From Incurvaria masculella (lineage: Eukaryota; Arthropoda; Insecta; Lepidoptera; Incurvariidae), in contig OX335642.1 in assembly GCA_946894095.1 (NCBI GenBank), positions 13,527,021 to 13,591,020 of the forward strand: 64,000 nt of DNA, given 5' to 3'. This document shows, in pieces, positions 23,411 through 34,635 of this stretch. The position numbers and the translations under genes were made by a program. Position 1 is the stretch's first letter. Each line of letters begins with the position of its first letter. Under the pieces are notes generated by a model. That model saw only the letters and a list, made by a program, of their open reading frames with translations. It had not been told where the DNA came from and did not search any database.

Positions 23411-24120
23411 ATTCCGGGAGGTCACGACATTTTTGGTCACGATAAGGTAAATGGCTGAATCAGGATTCACAGGTTCGAGACCAACCCTCTCATGCTAAAT
23501 AGGTCTGTCTGCCTGCGCCAAGTGGTTGCGTTAGCTAGTTTGCTATATAAAATAGATGTTGGTGTGAACCTGTTGATGAATATACTGATTGTCTAGAAAT
23601 ATTGATATCTATTAATTATACAACAATAACCAGTCGGTTTTTTATTAAATATTGAAATATACCTAAAATTATTATATCTGTAACCTAAATCGCCTATAAC
23701 TAAAAAATACAAACAAAATATTTGTTCAGTGTTGGAATTGCTGAACCTACTTGTTCACTAAAATATGTTTATTTAGATTTTCACTGTTGTTCAACATAAT
23801 CCTCGAGGTCACGCCGCGATCCTGATAATGTCCGCAACGTGGTGGACGAAACGTCGGAAAGAAGTAAACTTCACTTAACACTGTACATCCGTAAACATTA
23901 AGTATTAGGTACTGATAATTTCATGCTTCGTTATTTGCCGCAATTTACCTTATCATATATATATTTTGTATCATCATAACTTTTTCAGGCGCCTTATCTA
24001 CGTAACGCAACCACTTGGCACAGGCAGACTGACACATTTAGCTTCAGATCGTTGGTCTTTATCCTGTGAACCCAGTTTCAGCTATATAAATTATCGTTAT
24101 CATTTTTGTCGCGACCTCCT
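23411..24120. mobile_element. Palindromic MITE, GGAGGTCACGAC family, copy 1
   Basis: The left arm (GGGAGGTCACGACATTTTTG, CCTCTCATGCTAAATAGG, GCCAAGTGGTTGCGTTA) is mirrored at 23940-24120 (TAACGCAACCACTTGGC, TTTTTGTCGCGACCTCCT). Arms are roughly 150 bp. Relative to the 28.4-kb copy it has about 140 extra bp near 23755-23895, containing GACGAAACGTCGGAAAG, which may be an insertion of another repeat. Confidence 0.85.
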
Positions 24121-24689
24121 AGTCTGTCTGGGGTATCCTTCCTTTTTCAGGTCAAGGCTGTCGATTAAGCCTCTAATGAAGTTTTACTTTTCGCGATTCT
24201 ATGTGTGAAAATTGTAATGCAACTTTCAGTGAAAATACATCATTGAATTCAGCATTGAATTGTGACAGCGTAATCTAGTAACCGCTGAAATATAATAATT
24301 CTTGCAGACTAGTTGAGGATATGCCTGAGGATATTATGCAAACTTTATAAACCAATTTAAAAATAGTGTGGACAAATATCTAATTTAAAGAAATACATCT
24401 TAGAAACCGAAGGAAGGCCAAGATAAATCACAAACAAATTAAAAACATCTGTAATTTTATATTAAAGCTGCAGAGTTGGTTTTTCCTTTGTTTATTTTTT
24501 TTCTTTTTCTCTGAAACTCCCGGTTCGATTTGTAAAATTATGTTTTCATTTGATAACCCAATTATTGAGGTACTTAATACTTTTATTTTATACGGATATT
24601 TAATATTGCGTTAAGACCCTTAGGCAAAAATAAAAAAGGCAGAACGCTAAGCGAAAACGAAGTAATAGAACGGACGGGCGAAGCGACGC
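24121..24689. other. No gene recognised; AT-rich
   Basis: AT-rich DNA without identifiable repeats or coding potential up to the Helitron-like end that follows. Confidence 0.5.
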
Positions 24690-24762
24690 GGTGGTTTGGG
24701 GGCAGACTCGGGTGATTGTCCAAAACGAAACTGACTCGAGCGGAACCGGGAACCTCAGGTAG
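24690..24762 (+). mobile_element. Helitron-like 3' end remnant
   Basis: TGTCCAAAACGAAACTGACT, then CTCGAGCGGAACCGGGAAC and CTCAGGTAG followed by T correspond to the hairpin and CTAG terminus of the intact ends at 9559 and 36875, with the terminus decayed. The upstream part is not recognisable. Confidence 0.65.
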
Positions 24763-25346
24763 TTATAAAATATAAATAATAATACAATAAATAGCAACAA
24801 TTAACAAAATAAAGACGCGTCAGCAAGGGATGCCTGTCTAAATAAAATATATATTCTGCTCCTTCGGTGGCATCGGGAATCCCATATAATAGTTTAACGA
24901 CCCCTATATTAAGGATTTACAGGATCTAAGCGTATTTCCTGTTCGTCTTTGTGACTCCAAGCAACGTAACAAAATATGTCATAGCTACAAAACCAACAAG
25001 ATGTTAAACGTTCTGAATAGGTAGGGGAATGGTATGACTAAACACCACAGAAGAGAAAGTAAAGGAGAAGTGTCATGAGGGCTTTAATCGGATCGCCGCT
25101 GTATGGACAAATTGTGCATATACTAGTATGAAGACCGGCCGCGCGTCATTTGCTGTACAGTTCAACTATCCCAGCCGCGCGTGAATGAGCTCCCAAAATG
25201 CGTTCGCCTAGTCAAAGCCCATGAACCGACGCGGCGACGCAAACCTCCAATACTTCTGCCACGAAATGTTCGTGTGGTACAGTTCGCGCTAAACTCAAAA
25301 GCTGCCTCTAAAGCTCGCGCGTGCAATCTATGCCCTTGTTAGCGTT
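24763..25346. other. No gene recognised
   Basis: AT-rich, then GC-richer from 25120 to 25340. Nothing assigned. Confidence 0.45.
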
Positions 25347-25556
25347 TTTTGGGTTCCGTCTGTCACAGGGCTGTATCTCATGGACCTTAATAGGTAGACA
25401 GCTGAAATTTTCAGTCTGAATTTCTGTTGCCTTTATAACGAGAAAAATAAAAAACAAATAAAAATTAAAAGGGGCCAACGTACAAGAAACGTGAAATCTT
25501 GTATATAATGGTACGGAACCCTTCGAGCGCGACTCGCAATTGGCCGGGTTTTTGTA
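25347..25556 (-). repeat. Dispersed lepidopteran GGGTTCCGTACC repeat, copy c, internally deleted
   Basis: GGGTTCCGTC is joined directly to GTCACAGGGCTGTATCTCAT, so the GGAACCC hairpin and microsatellite are lost. The rest (ACAGCTGAAATTTTC, GGTACGGAACCCTTCG, TTGGCCGGG) is present but diverged. Confidence 0.85.
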
Positions 25557-25844
25557 CGCGCGAGGAGCATATAAGTTTGGCGCACACGTTTTATTTGAGT
25601 TGGTAATTTTAAAAAATTGGCGGCAGCTGTTGTAGGCGCGCTAGAGGGCACATCTCCTCCCTTCATTTATCTGAGCTAAACACCGATGATGACAGACCGC
25701 GGACCGATGAACAACTCGCAAACTTATTACTCGCAATTGGATGATTGCGGCACGTTAATACGACGTGAACAATTTAAAATCATATTCCTCGGGTCGGACA
25801 GACCTTTCCTGTCCTGTTCGACCTTCAGGGTTGCATAGGTTTTT

Positions 25845-26258
25845 TTTTTTTTATGCGACCTGACATGGATGGCTAATACCACACTACTACCGTTATGATA
25901 TTAGCCCAATACACCACATTCCCGAAGGAATTAAGTGCCATGCCAGGACCTTCCCTTTATGAGGCACGGCTACATTGAACTGGATGGAAAACACGGACAA
26001 TTTTTCATTGCCGCTTCGACCATCTTTTCATCCAATGCGATTGTACCAACCCGGGCGGGCTTAAACCCTACCACCTAGTAGGGGAAGGGGACCTACAGTT
26101 TTACATGGATTCCGAACCATGGAGCAGCTCGCATTCGTGACGAAATGCACTTATCGAACTCTGAAAGAGAAAGACAGTGGTGCAAGTTGGTATCGAACCC
26201 GGGCCTCTGGTACGCTAGGCCAGTTCCCGCGCCACTAGGCTACGAGCCGCTCAGCTCG
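25845..26258 (-). mobile_element. tRNA-headed SINE, full-length reference copy
   Basis: The minus-strand order is complete: tRNA-type head GCTCGTAGCCTAGTGGCGCG with B-box-like GGGTTCGATACC; CACCACTGTCTTTCTCTTTC; ACGAATGCGAGCTGCTCC; CTGTAGGTCCCCTTCCCC; CTAGGTGGTAGGGTTTAAGC; CATCGCATTGGATGAAAAG; GTCCTGGCATGGCACTTAAT; CATCCATGTCAGGTCGCAT and an A-run. It is the yardstick for fragments elsewhere. Transcription by RNA polymerase III is expected for such heads. Confidence 0.93.
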
Positions 26259-26647
26259 GGTGTCAGCGTCAAGTGGTTGAATACGCCAAGTCATTGAATA
26301 AGCGAATCAATGCATTCAATTCTAGGTTAATTGCTACAGGTGTCATGTTGAAATATCGCTACTTGCGATCCGCCGAATACGATCTCAGGTACATTAAAAT
26401 TGGACTGAGAACCCAAGTTTGATTCAGTTTGAATTTTACTTTCGCTAAACTTTTTCAAAAAGACACCGGAGATTAAATAATTCCAACAACAACTCCGAAA
26501 ATTTTGAAGGTGTGCAACCACATATTTCGAAACGTGAGCAACCGTATTTCGCATGAGCGTAGAACGAATGTGACAAACGACTTGCCCATGCATTTTACTC
26601 AACCGCCTTTTCGAAAAACTGTTTTCTTAGTTTTCGAAAAACTTGTA
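26259..26647. other. No gene recognised
   Basis: A 91-codon minus-strand frame (26327-26602) has no family resemblance. Otherwise unassigned. Confidence 0.4.
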
Positions 26648-26880
26648 TTATACGGGTGTTAACGGAGGTATGATCCAAACGTTAACCAGGTATTTCTAGG
26701 AAAAAAATTGAGGAAAAAAGGTAGAATTCATTGTATTATACGACTTAAAAAAATCGTCCTGCCTATACATTTTTTGTGTAAGCATTCACTAAGAAACTAC
26801 TATCTACATTTTTCGCTACAAATAGGCCAAGGAATACGTGGGCAACGTTCCAAACTTAACCACCATGCCTCCGTTAACAT
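26648..26880. mobile_element. Palindromic MITE, GTGTTAACGGAGG family, copy 1
   Basis: The left arm (GTTAACGGAGGTATGATCC, AAACGTTAACCAGGTATTTC) is mirrored on the right (AATACGTGGGCAACG, ACCACCATGCCTCCGTTAAC). Roughly 60-bp arms around a T/A-rich centre. Non-coding. Partner copy at 30193-30413. Confidence 0.82.
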
Positions 26881-28358
26881 AAGGCATAACTCTGGATCGG
26901 CGCCTTATAGCTAAATAACCTCCGCGTTATTTAGTTAGCTATACGGCACTTAAATCCACTTCTACGCTGGTTGTCGAGTTGGAGCTTTTTATTTTTCGAA
27001 AGGGTTTTATACTGGACATATTTATTTCGTCCGCATCGGTTTTCAAACAACTCAATTGAAACTAGAAAAGTGTTTAAAATCAATATGAGGGTGTAACGGG
27101 TGCAGAATCTGCGCTGCAGCAGTATATGGGTCACACGAATACAGTGCGCACAAAAAGAGAGTAACTCAAATATCTTTTTTAAATTTCATTTATACATATT
27201 TTTATTACGCTAATAATCAGGAAAAAGGTACAACTTAATGTCGGAGGCATCGAATGCGAGTAGCAGTTATAGAGACATTACGTAATGTGTGTACATTAAA
27301 ATCGAACTAAATACCTACACAATAAACCATGAAAACATTTGATATTTAACTGTATAAAATTTAAATATAATAATATATACAATACATCTATATAGGTAAC
27401 TTACATTGCCAAGAGAAATAAAAATGAACTTTAATATACAAGAGAAGGAAAATTAAAGACAGGAAAGAAAATCTAGTCCATTATGAAATGGTCTCGTCTA
27501 AAAATTCGTATAGGAGCTTTGCTTCTCTCGGGCGGCCCCCGACACCCTAGTTTTTTCCTAGATTTATCTTATTAATATCTCATTTGATTCATAAAAAATC
27601 AGTTCTCCAATATAGTTATTGCCGCAAAATTTGTATGACTGCTTTACATGCTATCGGTATTTGGCCGTGCAGCGAGTCAGATGTGGGTCACTTGGATATG
27701 AGACAGGTACGGACGGCAGCCGCGTGTGTATACACAGCCTGCTAACCTTACATTCACAGTGGTGTGCCTTGAAGTTTCCCGGCAGCGACAAGTCACTTCT
27801 CAATTCAATCGTTTTAATTTAAAATGTTGTTGGACTTTCGGGAAGAAAGTCAAAGAAAACTACTTGGGGCTATAATACGACGGACGTAGAAATATACTCG
27901 TATCGACGATAAAAGTACATGGTTGTAATCACGGACTAAATTGAGGATTACGTATCAGACGACAATCTTGGGAACATGATACCTCTGTACCGACTTCTCA
28001 AGATACTGACACTATTTATTTTATTGTTCCACAGCCGATAGAGGCAATGGGTTTTCGCCATTCAGCTGCTTATTATGTTTATTATGACAGGAGAGGGAAG
28101 TATCCGTTTTCACGTTTCTTTGGAAAACATATGGCGGGTGTTCTGACACCTTTCGATTAGCTGTTTGGTGATCTTAGATGAATAAGCTATATCAACAACC
28201 GTCTTTGTGACATACAATACTTGCATAAATGATAAATGTGAGGAAACGCTTCTATCGTGGTATCAAAGCAAGTTACTGGTGCTTCACTTTAGCCGCTTCT
28301 AGCACCAATCACACATAACTCTGAGAGCACAATATTCACGTCACATACCTATATTCCG
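26881..28358. other. No gene recognised; AT-rich
   Basis: AT-rich without recognisable repeats. Short frames at 26931-27134 (minus) and 27619-27822 (plus) are not recognisable. Confidence 0.5.
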
Positions 28359-28905
28359 GGAGGTCACGACATTTTTGGTCACGATAAGGTAAATGGCTGA
28401 ATCTGGGTTCACATGTTAGAGACCAATCCTCTGATGCTAAATATGTCGGTCTGCCTGTGCCAAGTGGTTGCGTTATCTAGATTGGCTATATAAATAATTT
28501 GTTGGTATATACCTGCTGTTGAATATACTGATTGTCTAGAAACATTGATACCAATTAATTATACAACAATAACCAGTCGATTTTTTTATTAAATACTTAA
28601 ATATACCTAAAGTTATATCTGTAACCTAAATCGCCTATAACTACGAAATGCAACCAAAGATTTGTTCAGTTTTGGTATTGCTAAGCAAGTATTTACTGAT
28701 ACTTTTATGCTTCATTATTTGCACCAATTTACCTTATCATATATATTTTTAGTCACCATAACTACATTTTCAGGCGCCTTATCTAGGTAACGCAACCACT
28801 TGGCACAGGCAGACTGACACATTTAGCTTCAGAGGGTTGGTCTTTATCCTGTGAACCCAGTTTCAGCCATTAACGTTATCGTTACCATTTTTGTCGCCAC
28901 CTCCT
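28359..28905. mobile_element. Palindromic MITE, GGAGGTCACGAC family, copy 2
   Basis: Same arms as the 23.4-kb copy and a shorter centre. Left ATTCCGGGAGGTCACGAC, right end TTTTTGTCGCCACCTCCT. Probably closer to the ancestral length because it lacks the extra 140 bp. Confidence 0.87.
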
Positions 28906-29133
28906 AGTCTACTACCATTGAAAATGAAGAGTTATTTCATCCAATAGCTAGCGCAACAGTAGCGAACTTATTTACTTAATCTGTGGAAGAGACTGATGCG
29001 TTATGAGTTATGTATTAGAAAATGAGGCATTATGTGCGTTCCTCGCAGGACCGAATTGTCTCACGGTTGGGTAATTTTGGAAGCACCACACAATGAGTCA
29101 CCTGTAACCACAGGGTAGACTGGCGGTTTTTAC

Positions 29134-29210
29134 AGATACTAATATAATAAAGCTAAACGGTTTGTTTGTTTTTTTGTTTGGACGCGCTAACCTCTGGATT
29201 CCTGGCACAC
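29134..29210 (+). mobile_element. Possible Helitron-like 5' end
   Basis: CTAATATAATAAAGCTAAAC followed by GGTTTGTTTGTTTTTTTG resembles the 5' leader common to insect Helitron-like elements. No matching 3' end is found nearby, so it may be an orphan fragment. Confidence 0.4.
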
Positions 29211-29569
29211 GATGAGACATTTCCTTCGGCGGATCTGTCCGTCGGTTCAAGAAGATAAATGAGTATCATTATTGATTAGCTGCCGTGAGGACCAAGGACA
29301 GCTGATTGGATGTGAAGGTAAGTGGTTGTAAGTGATTACGCCTAGTGTCAGTTTGGAAGTTTTGTCTGAAATTTTACAAAATTACGTTACCTCCTTGCTA
29401 TGGGACGCATCATACAGTTCAAAAAGCACAAGGTCCAAAATCCATACTGTTCAAAAAAGTTATGAATACGGATATTTTCAATTAGGTTAGGTGAGATTAT
29501 GTGCATTTTATAATACACACGAAAATAATTATTTTCTTTTGGATTTTCTGGATTTTCGACTTTATGCTT
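29211..29569. other. No gene recognised
   Basis: Possibly the continuation of the Helitron-like fragment before it; no landmark confirms this. Confidence 0.35.
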
Positions 29570-30013
29570 TTTAGGGTTCCGTACCCAAAGGGTGAAAACG
29601 GAACCCTATTACTAAGCCTTCGCTGTCCGTCCGTCCGTCCGTCCGTCTGTCCGTCTGTCACAGGGCTGTATCTCAGCAACCGTAACAGGTAGACATCTGA
29701 AATTTTCACAGAGTGTGTATTCCGTACCCAAAGGGTGAAAACGGAACCCTATTACTAAGCCTCCGCTGTCCGTCCGTCCGTCCGTCCATCCGTCTGTCCG
29801 TCTGTCTGTCACAGGGCTGTATCTCAGCAACCGTAACAGGTAGACAGCTGAAATTTTCACAGAGTGTGTATTTATTTTGCCGCTACAACAACAAATAGGT
29901 AAGATTAAAAAATAATTAAAATTAAAGGGGGCTCCCATACAAAAAACGTCTTTTTTTTACGACGGTACGGAACCCTTCGTGTGCGAGTCCGACTCGCACT
30001 TGCCCGGTTTTTT
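29570..30013 (-). repeat. Dispersed lepidopteran GGGTTCCGTACC repeat, copy d, duplicated tail
   Basis: Two successive tails: TTTAGGGTTCCGTACCCAAA...CAGAGTGTGTATT, then at about 29720 CCGTACCCAAAGGGTG restarts and continues to the full end GCACTTGCCCGGTTTTTT. The duplication joint is a clean switch from GTGTGTATT into CCGTACCC. Copy a shows the same kind of duplication. Confidence 0.93.
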
Positions 30014-30192
30014 GGACTTTACGAAGGCGACTCGTTCCATTCTACCAACTATACCATAGAACGAACCAAGGCACAGAACTATATAATACATTCGTGTAAG
30101 GGGGAAAAAACAGTTTAAATTTCTGTAAACGATTAAAAAATAAAACAATATTCGATTTGACTTTTCACTTTCGGAGGGATTTAGGTAGATTT

Positions 30193-30413
30193 ATTAACGG
30201 AACTAAGTAGAAACACTAACCAGGTATTCCTTGGCCTATTTTGGGCAAAATAAAAAGGAAAACATATTATTGTACGGCTTAGATTCGTTTTTCTTCCCGT
30301 TTGATTTTTTTTAAATCCCAGCAAGCAAATGTGTTCAGCGTTTTTTGCTCGAAATAGAGCAAAGAATACCTGGTCAACGTTTGGGCAATACGTACGCTAA
30401 CACCCCGTATAAA
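30193..30413. mobile_element. Palindromic MITE, GTGTTAACGGAGG family, copy 2
   Basis: Left TTAACGGAACTAAGTAGAAA then ACTAACCAGGTATTCCTTGG. Right AAAGAATACCTGGTCAACG and TACGCTAACACCCCGTATA. More diverged than copy 1, but the arms still pair. Confidence 0.77.
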
Positions 30414-30865
30414 TAATATCATATGATTCTGAACCGGAAGATAACATCGTTGTAGGCATTATGATAAAATCGCGGGGAACCCACTCCCACACGGTTCTGC
30501 GTTCTTTCGAACGTTAATTGAGGTCATGATATCGTCAATCGTCAATCATATTCAGTCGTCGATTATATTTTATTCAATAACAATAATAATAACAATATAA
30601 CAAGGAAAAGCTTTAAATTATGTAACTAGGCTTGAGAATGACTACCGCCGAATTTACTTTCAGGTCCTCCTTCGTCCGAGGTAATCAATTATGGAGAAAA
30701 AGAGGCGAGACCAAGGAGATAAATAAAAAAAATGAGCTGAGCCGAGCGAATTTACGAAATTACACGCAGAGTCGCCCAACAAACTTTTCCGGCGACCGAC
30801 CGAGTAACAACTTTTAATAAGTAGGCCCAGGTATTTATGAGTACCAGAACAGATAAATAAAGCTG
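30414..30865. other. No gene recognised
   Basis: AT-rich; a 61-codon frame at 30632-30817 is unremarkable. Confidence 0.45.
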
Positions 30866-31463
30866 TTAAGAGGATAATGAGATGATCAAGTTCAATGGCT
30901 TTGACCTGTTTCCTCAGTCAAATTAAGAAATATTTTTCTGACATGTTGGTTACCAAATACGCTGAGGGCTACGTTTATGTTTTTTTTTTGTATCCTTGAT
31001 ATACTCCTTTTTAGGGTTCCGTACCCAAAGGGTGTCAACGGAACCCTATTACTAAGCCTCCGCTGTCCGTCCGTGCGTCCATCCGTCTCTCACAGGGCTG
31101 CATCTTATGAACCGTAATAGGTAGGCATCTGTTCACAACAAATAGGTAAAAAGTAAAAATAATAAAAATAGGGGAGGCCCCCATACAAAGAACGTGATTT
31201 TTTGTGTTAAATCTTGTACGATGGTAAGGAACCCTCCGTGTGCGAGTCCGACTAGGACTTGGCCGGTTTTTGTATTTATATACACAATTTCAGAGGCGTA
31301 TATCACGGATATAAGTATATTTATCAAAAAAACAAAGACGTATAGACTTAGCTCTCAGTTGATTTATTGAATGTGGAAAATATCAGAAAAACATTTCTTA
31401 GTTTGACTAAGGAAACAGACACGAGCCACTGTTTGGAACTAGATTACCTCATTATCCTCTTAA
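30866..31463. mobile_element. Palindromic MITE, TTAAGAGGAT family, copy 2, interrupted
   Basis: Ends TTAAGAGGATAATGA and its reverse complement TCATTATCCTCTTAA are cleaner than in copy 1. The interior follows copy 1 (CAAATTAAGAAATATTTTTC, GAGGGCTACG) until 31009, where a dispersed GGGTTCCGTACC repeat is inserted, and resumes at about 31273. Confidence 0.85.
31009..31272 (-). repeat. Dispersed lepidopteran GGGTTCCGTACC repeat, copy e, nested
   Basis: TTTAGGGTTCCGTACCCAAA to TTGGCCGGTTTTTG, near full length with a short deletion of the CTGAAATTTTCAC...GCCGCTAT block. It sits inside the MITE at 30866-31463, so it is the younger insertion. Confidence 0.92.
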
Positions 31464-32024
31464 GGCTCATACTGAGTCCATCGTAAAAATACTATAATGG
31501 CGACCTCCGTACGCATTGGATTTGCATTAGGGTTAATTGTTGTATGCGCGTTTATGTTTTTGATTTATAAAGTCAAGTTTTTAAAGCGAATTAATATATT
31601 TTTCCCGCTTATTTACTGAAAGAAAATTTTCTAAAGCGGGCATAGTTTCCAAGCGGGCAACTGGACTGAGCGATAGTTGGATCGATTCCGACAAATTCTT
31701 AGTGAATAGCCCTCACGATAAGAACATAGATTGGCATACCAGGGCAATTCCGAACCGTTAACAGAGATAGCGGGAGCCACCGTCTCGGTTATTATCTTAT
31801 CGTTAACATCGTGTGAGAGAGTCCTTATCGCCGGAATTCCGGAGAGATGGTGAAACTTCGGCGCTTCCTACCGTGCGGGGGCGTGCTGGTTGAATTAGGC
31901 TGCGCGCACACCTACGCGGTAACGTCCGTCACTGGCCCTGAGCTTAAGATTGATGACACCGAAAACGTATTAGCAAATATCCTATTATCTTGATTAGACG
32001 ATTAAATAGTATATTTATACAAGA
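31464..32024. other. No gene recognised
   Basis: Includes a moderately GC-rich stretch at 31830-31950. No repeat or coding assignment. Confidence 0.45.
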
Positions 32025-32285
32025 CTAGCTAAGGTAACCGGCTCTGCTCGGGTCAATCTCGTTTCGGACTGATGTCGGGCTGAATCAAATATTTTATGAT
32101 ATGACTTCCCATAAAATTTCATTCCCCTTTTCACCATCTTTAAGTTAAATTTTCGCCGCAAATACAGCATGTCCTTTCCCAAGGTCCACATTATCTCGAT
32201 TCAAAACTTCATCAAAATTGGTTCAGCGGTTTAGGCGTAAAAACGTTACAGACAGTTACTTTTGCATTTATAAAATTAGTATGGA
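32025..32285 (-). mobile_element. Helitron-like element, short complete copy
   Basis: On the minus strand it starts TCCATACTAATTTTATAAAT after an A and ends in ...GAGCAGAGCCGG...CTAG before a T. It contains TTGGTTCAGCGG-type sequence in opposite orientation (CCGCTGAACCAATTTTGATG) and the AGCCCGACATCAG block. At 261 bp it is a non-autonomous derivative. The A|TC and CTAG|T boundaries fit Helitron insertion between A and T. Confidence 0.8.
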
Positions 32286-32399
32286 TGAGCCATAAAGATG
32301 TGTGAATTTAAAAATGGAATTGCTTCGGAACGGTAAGGATAGGTTCTTTGGATTAGATTAGGTAAGGTTTGGTTAGGTCCATTCATCCTTTTGGCCCAC

Positions 32400-32675
32400 C
32401 TTGTATTTATAAAATTCCGATGTGCATGTGTTTGCAATCCTTCCGTAAACGGATTGACCGATTTTAATGTATTTTCGTCTTTTTTTCTAGATATGATATA
32501 GACCATAGCTAAGAACATCTTAGCGACATATGGTCGGTAGGTGGCGCTTTTGTCGACATCCAGATGTTTTAAACTAACCGAACTATGTTCGAAAAACACG
32601 CCGGCGAAGGTTTAACCGGCCTCCGCGGAATGTCCAAAATGAAATTCCCCAATCGAAGCCGGACACCTCGGCTAG
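32400..32675 (+). mobile_element. Helitron-like element, diverged
   Basis: TATTTATAAAATTCCGATG then CCGTAAACGGATTGACCG and a 3' end AGCCGGACACCTCGGCTAG before T. The hairpin is degraded. It differs inside from the 32025-32285 element, so a different subfamily is likely. Confidence 0.62.
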
Positions 32676-32708
32676 TAAACCATGACCCCGTTACTTATAA
32701 ACTCGACT

Positions 32709-32808
32709 CATCCTCTGAATAGTTATACAATGTTTTGCCCTTTGCGTTGACATGCAGTTTCGAATTCCAGAGAAAGAGACAAACCATTGTTTAATTATTC
32801 AGAGGATG
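32709..32808. mobile_element. 100-bp MITE with CATCCTCTGAATA ends
   Basis: Starts CATCCTCTGAATAGTTATAC and ends TTAATTATTCAGAGGATG; the outer 13 bases are exact inverted repeats and pairing continues imperfectly (ACAATG/CATTGT). Confidence 0.75.
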
Positions 32809-33017
32809 ATCTGGGTTTATTAGTTTATTAATTTGAAGAAAAAACAAGTGACAAGAAACAAAAAACACATAACTAACAGGGTTTTTTAAACATTTAATAT
32901 TTAGGTTGTAACTACCTTCTTTTGTAAATTTGAAGAAAGAGTTTGGATAGGAACCATGTAATAATCTAATGAATTAATGAAAATTTAAAGAAATTAAAAA
33001 TGTAAATATTCATATTT

Positions 33018-33215
33018 GCTGAGGTACTCGGCCCAGCTCGGGACAATAACAAATGTTCAGGATAAAATGTAGCCTTTGTCTGACCTTTGCCTATTCCATG
33101 CAAAAAATCACGTCGATACGTTGCTCCGCTGCTGCTAGAAGGAAGGACAAATCAAGAAACCATAAAGCACACTTTCGCATTTAAAATATTAGCGGGCATT
33201 ACATTTTTATAAAAT
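33018..33215 (-). mobile_element. Helitron-like 3' fragment
   Basis: GCTGAGGTACTCGGCCCAGC followed by TCAGGATAAAATGTAGCC matches the minus-oriented 3' end seen at 6186. A 5'-type block (GCACACTTTCGCATTTAAAA) lies near 33165-33190. CTAG is lost. Confidence 0.6.
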
Positions 33216-34364
33216 TTCCATTTCACTTTTATTCCGATACGAAATCCATCACACTCAACATTAAACATTCCGACTCGAGGGGTAAAGAACGGTCAAATAA
33301 CATCAAGCCCGCCCCGAACAATATATTGACCCGAGCTGGGTGGCAGCGAGAGCAGTTTATACCGACTGTGCCGTGTGTCGAGCGACGAACTTCAAACAAT
33401 AGAGTGGCCCTTTGGAGATGATATCGTCAATGACGTGTGACTTGACGAGGGCACAGGGATGAGGACACGATAAACACAACCCTAAATTTTAGTAGCGAAG
33501 TCTTCAGGATATTACCAGAAATTATATTAATTCTAGATAATATGACATTCGAGAATGCCACAGCTTGATCATTCGAGAATGCCACAGCTTAATTAAATAG
33601 GTGCGGTCGATTTAGTTTTGGACAATTACTCGAGCGGAGCCGGTAAATCTACCTTTGGGCCCTGATCCACTGCGGCGCAACGCCCGCACACGTTATTACT
33701 TCGTTTTCGTCTAGCGTTCTTTCTGAGGTTTTTTTCTCAGCTCCAAAGGGCCGTACCTAGCGCGATGTTAAATAAATAAATGATAGCCCATAATCTTCCT
33801 CAATCATTGATCTATCAAATGCAAAATGATGTTGTTCAAATCCTACTGTTGTGGTTCCAATAATTAGTGCGTTCACGCGCAGCTGATCTTCTCTAGTGGT
33901 GTTTTAGATACTTAGCTTAGTAATGTTGTGACTTTTTATGGTTCGATGCATTTTGTAGCCAGCGCCATCTATTGACATACCGACTAGCTTCTGTGCAATT
34001 TAAAGTTGCGTTTGTTGGCATGTTGAAACTACCAGTTTGCTAAGAGATCTACGGTTGCTACGCACACAATGTCTCACGACCACTCTATCTGCGAAGGGGC
34101 CATTCTACGCTTCAACCACCGTCCAATGTATATTACGTCGAAGGGGGGTAAAAAGCAATATTACTCAGCTCGCGAGAGCAATAACTCGTCGGATTACCCG
34201 ACTACTATCGCTACTCGCTTGACAGAACGACCGGCAGGGGGCGCCACCTTAATACTAGTTAAACTACCCTAATATGTCTTCCGTTCGCTGGGCAGTATTA
34301 CAGCGGAGCGGATCAGGCTGGGAGGATAATAAGTTCCGATTGGAGTGAAGTGAATGGAAGGACG
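33216..34364. other. No gene recognised; two tiny Helitron-like tails
   Basis: Tails resembling CCCGAGCTGGGTGG (33330) and CTCGAGCGGAGCCGG (33634) lie in otherwise unassigned DNA. The insect-type motif GCGCCATCTA occurs at 33963. Two overlapping frames at 34037-34272 are unremarkable. Confidence 0.4.
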
Positions 34365-34635
34365 TATGTGGGTGGCCGATAGTGAAAGCCATCCAGGAAG
34401 GAAAGACGGCAATTCATACGCATAACGGCAGCGTAGACACGTTTCAGTAAAAAAAAAACTGACAGTATCGCCGGCCAGTCGATGGCCGGCGGGACGTGCA
34501 ACATCGAACGATCGTTGGCACTAAATGGCGTCACGTGAGGTTCTTACGTGTCGTTTGAATTCGAGAACATCAGGAATGAGCAAATTCGTAAGCGAACTAA
34601 CTGGCTGGCGCTACTGTGTATACTAGTATCCTATT
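34365..34635. repeat. GCAGCGTAGCC fold-back family, two arms
   Basis: A plus-oriented arm (TACGCATAACGGCAGCGTAG, ACAGTATCGCCGGCCAGTCG) is followed directly by an inverted arm (GCAACATCGAACGATCGTTG, CACTAAATGGCGTCACGTGA, TTCGTAAGCGAACTAACTGG, GCGCTACTGTGTATAC). This shows the family's fold-back organisation in one compact copy. Confidence 0.72.

Noticed and set aside
27000..28350. LTR retrotransposon or long terminal repeats
   Set aside because: Looked for direct repeats of several hundred bases flanking an AT-rich interior here and elsewhere and found none; the long duplicates in this window are inverted or tandem.
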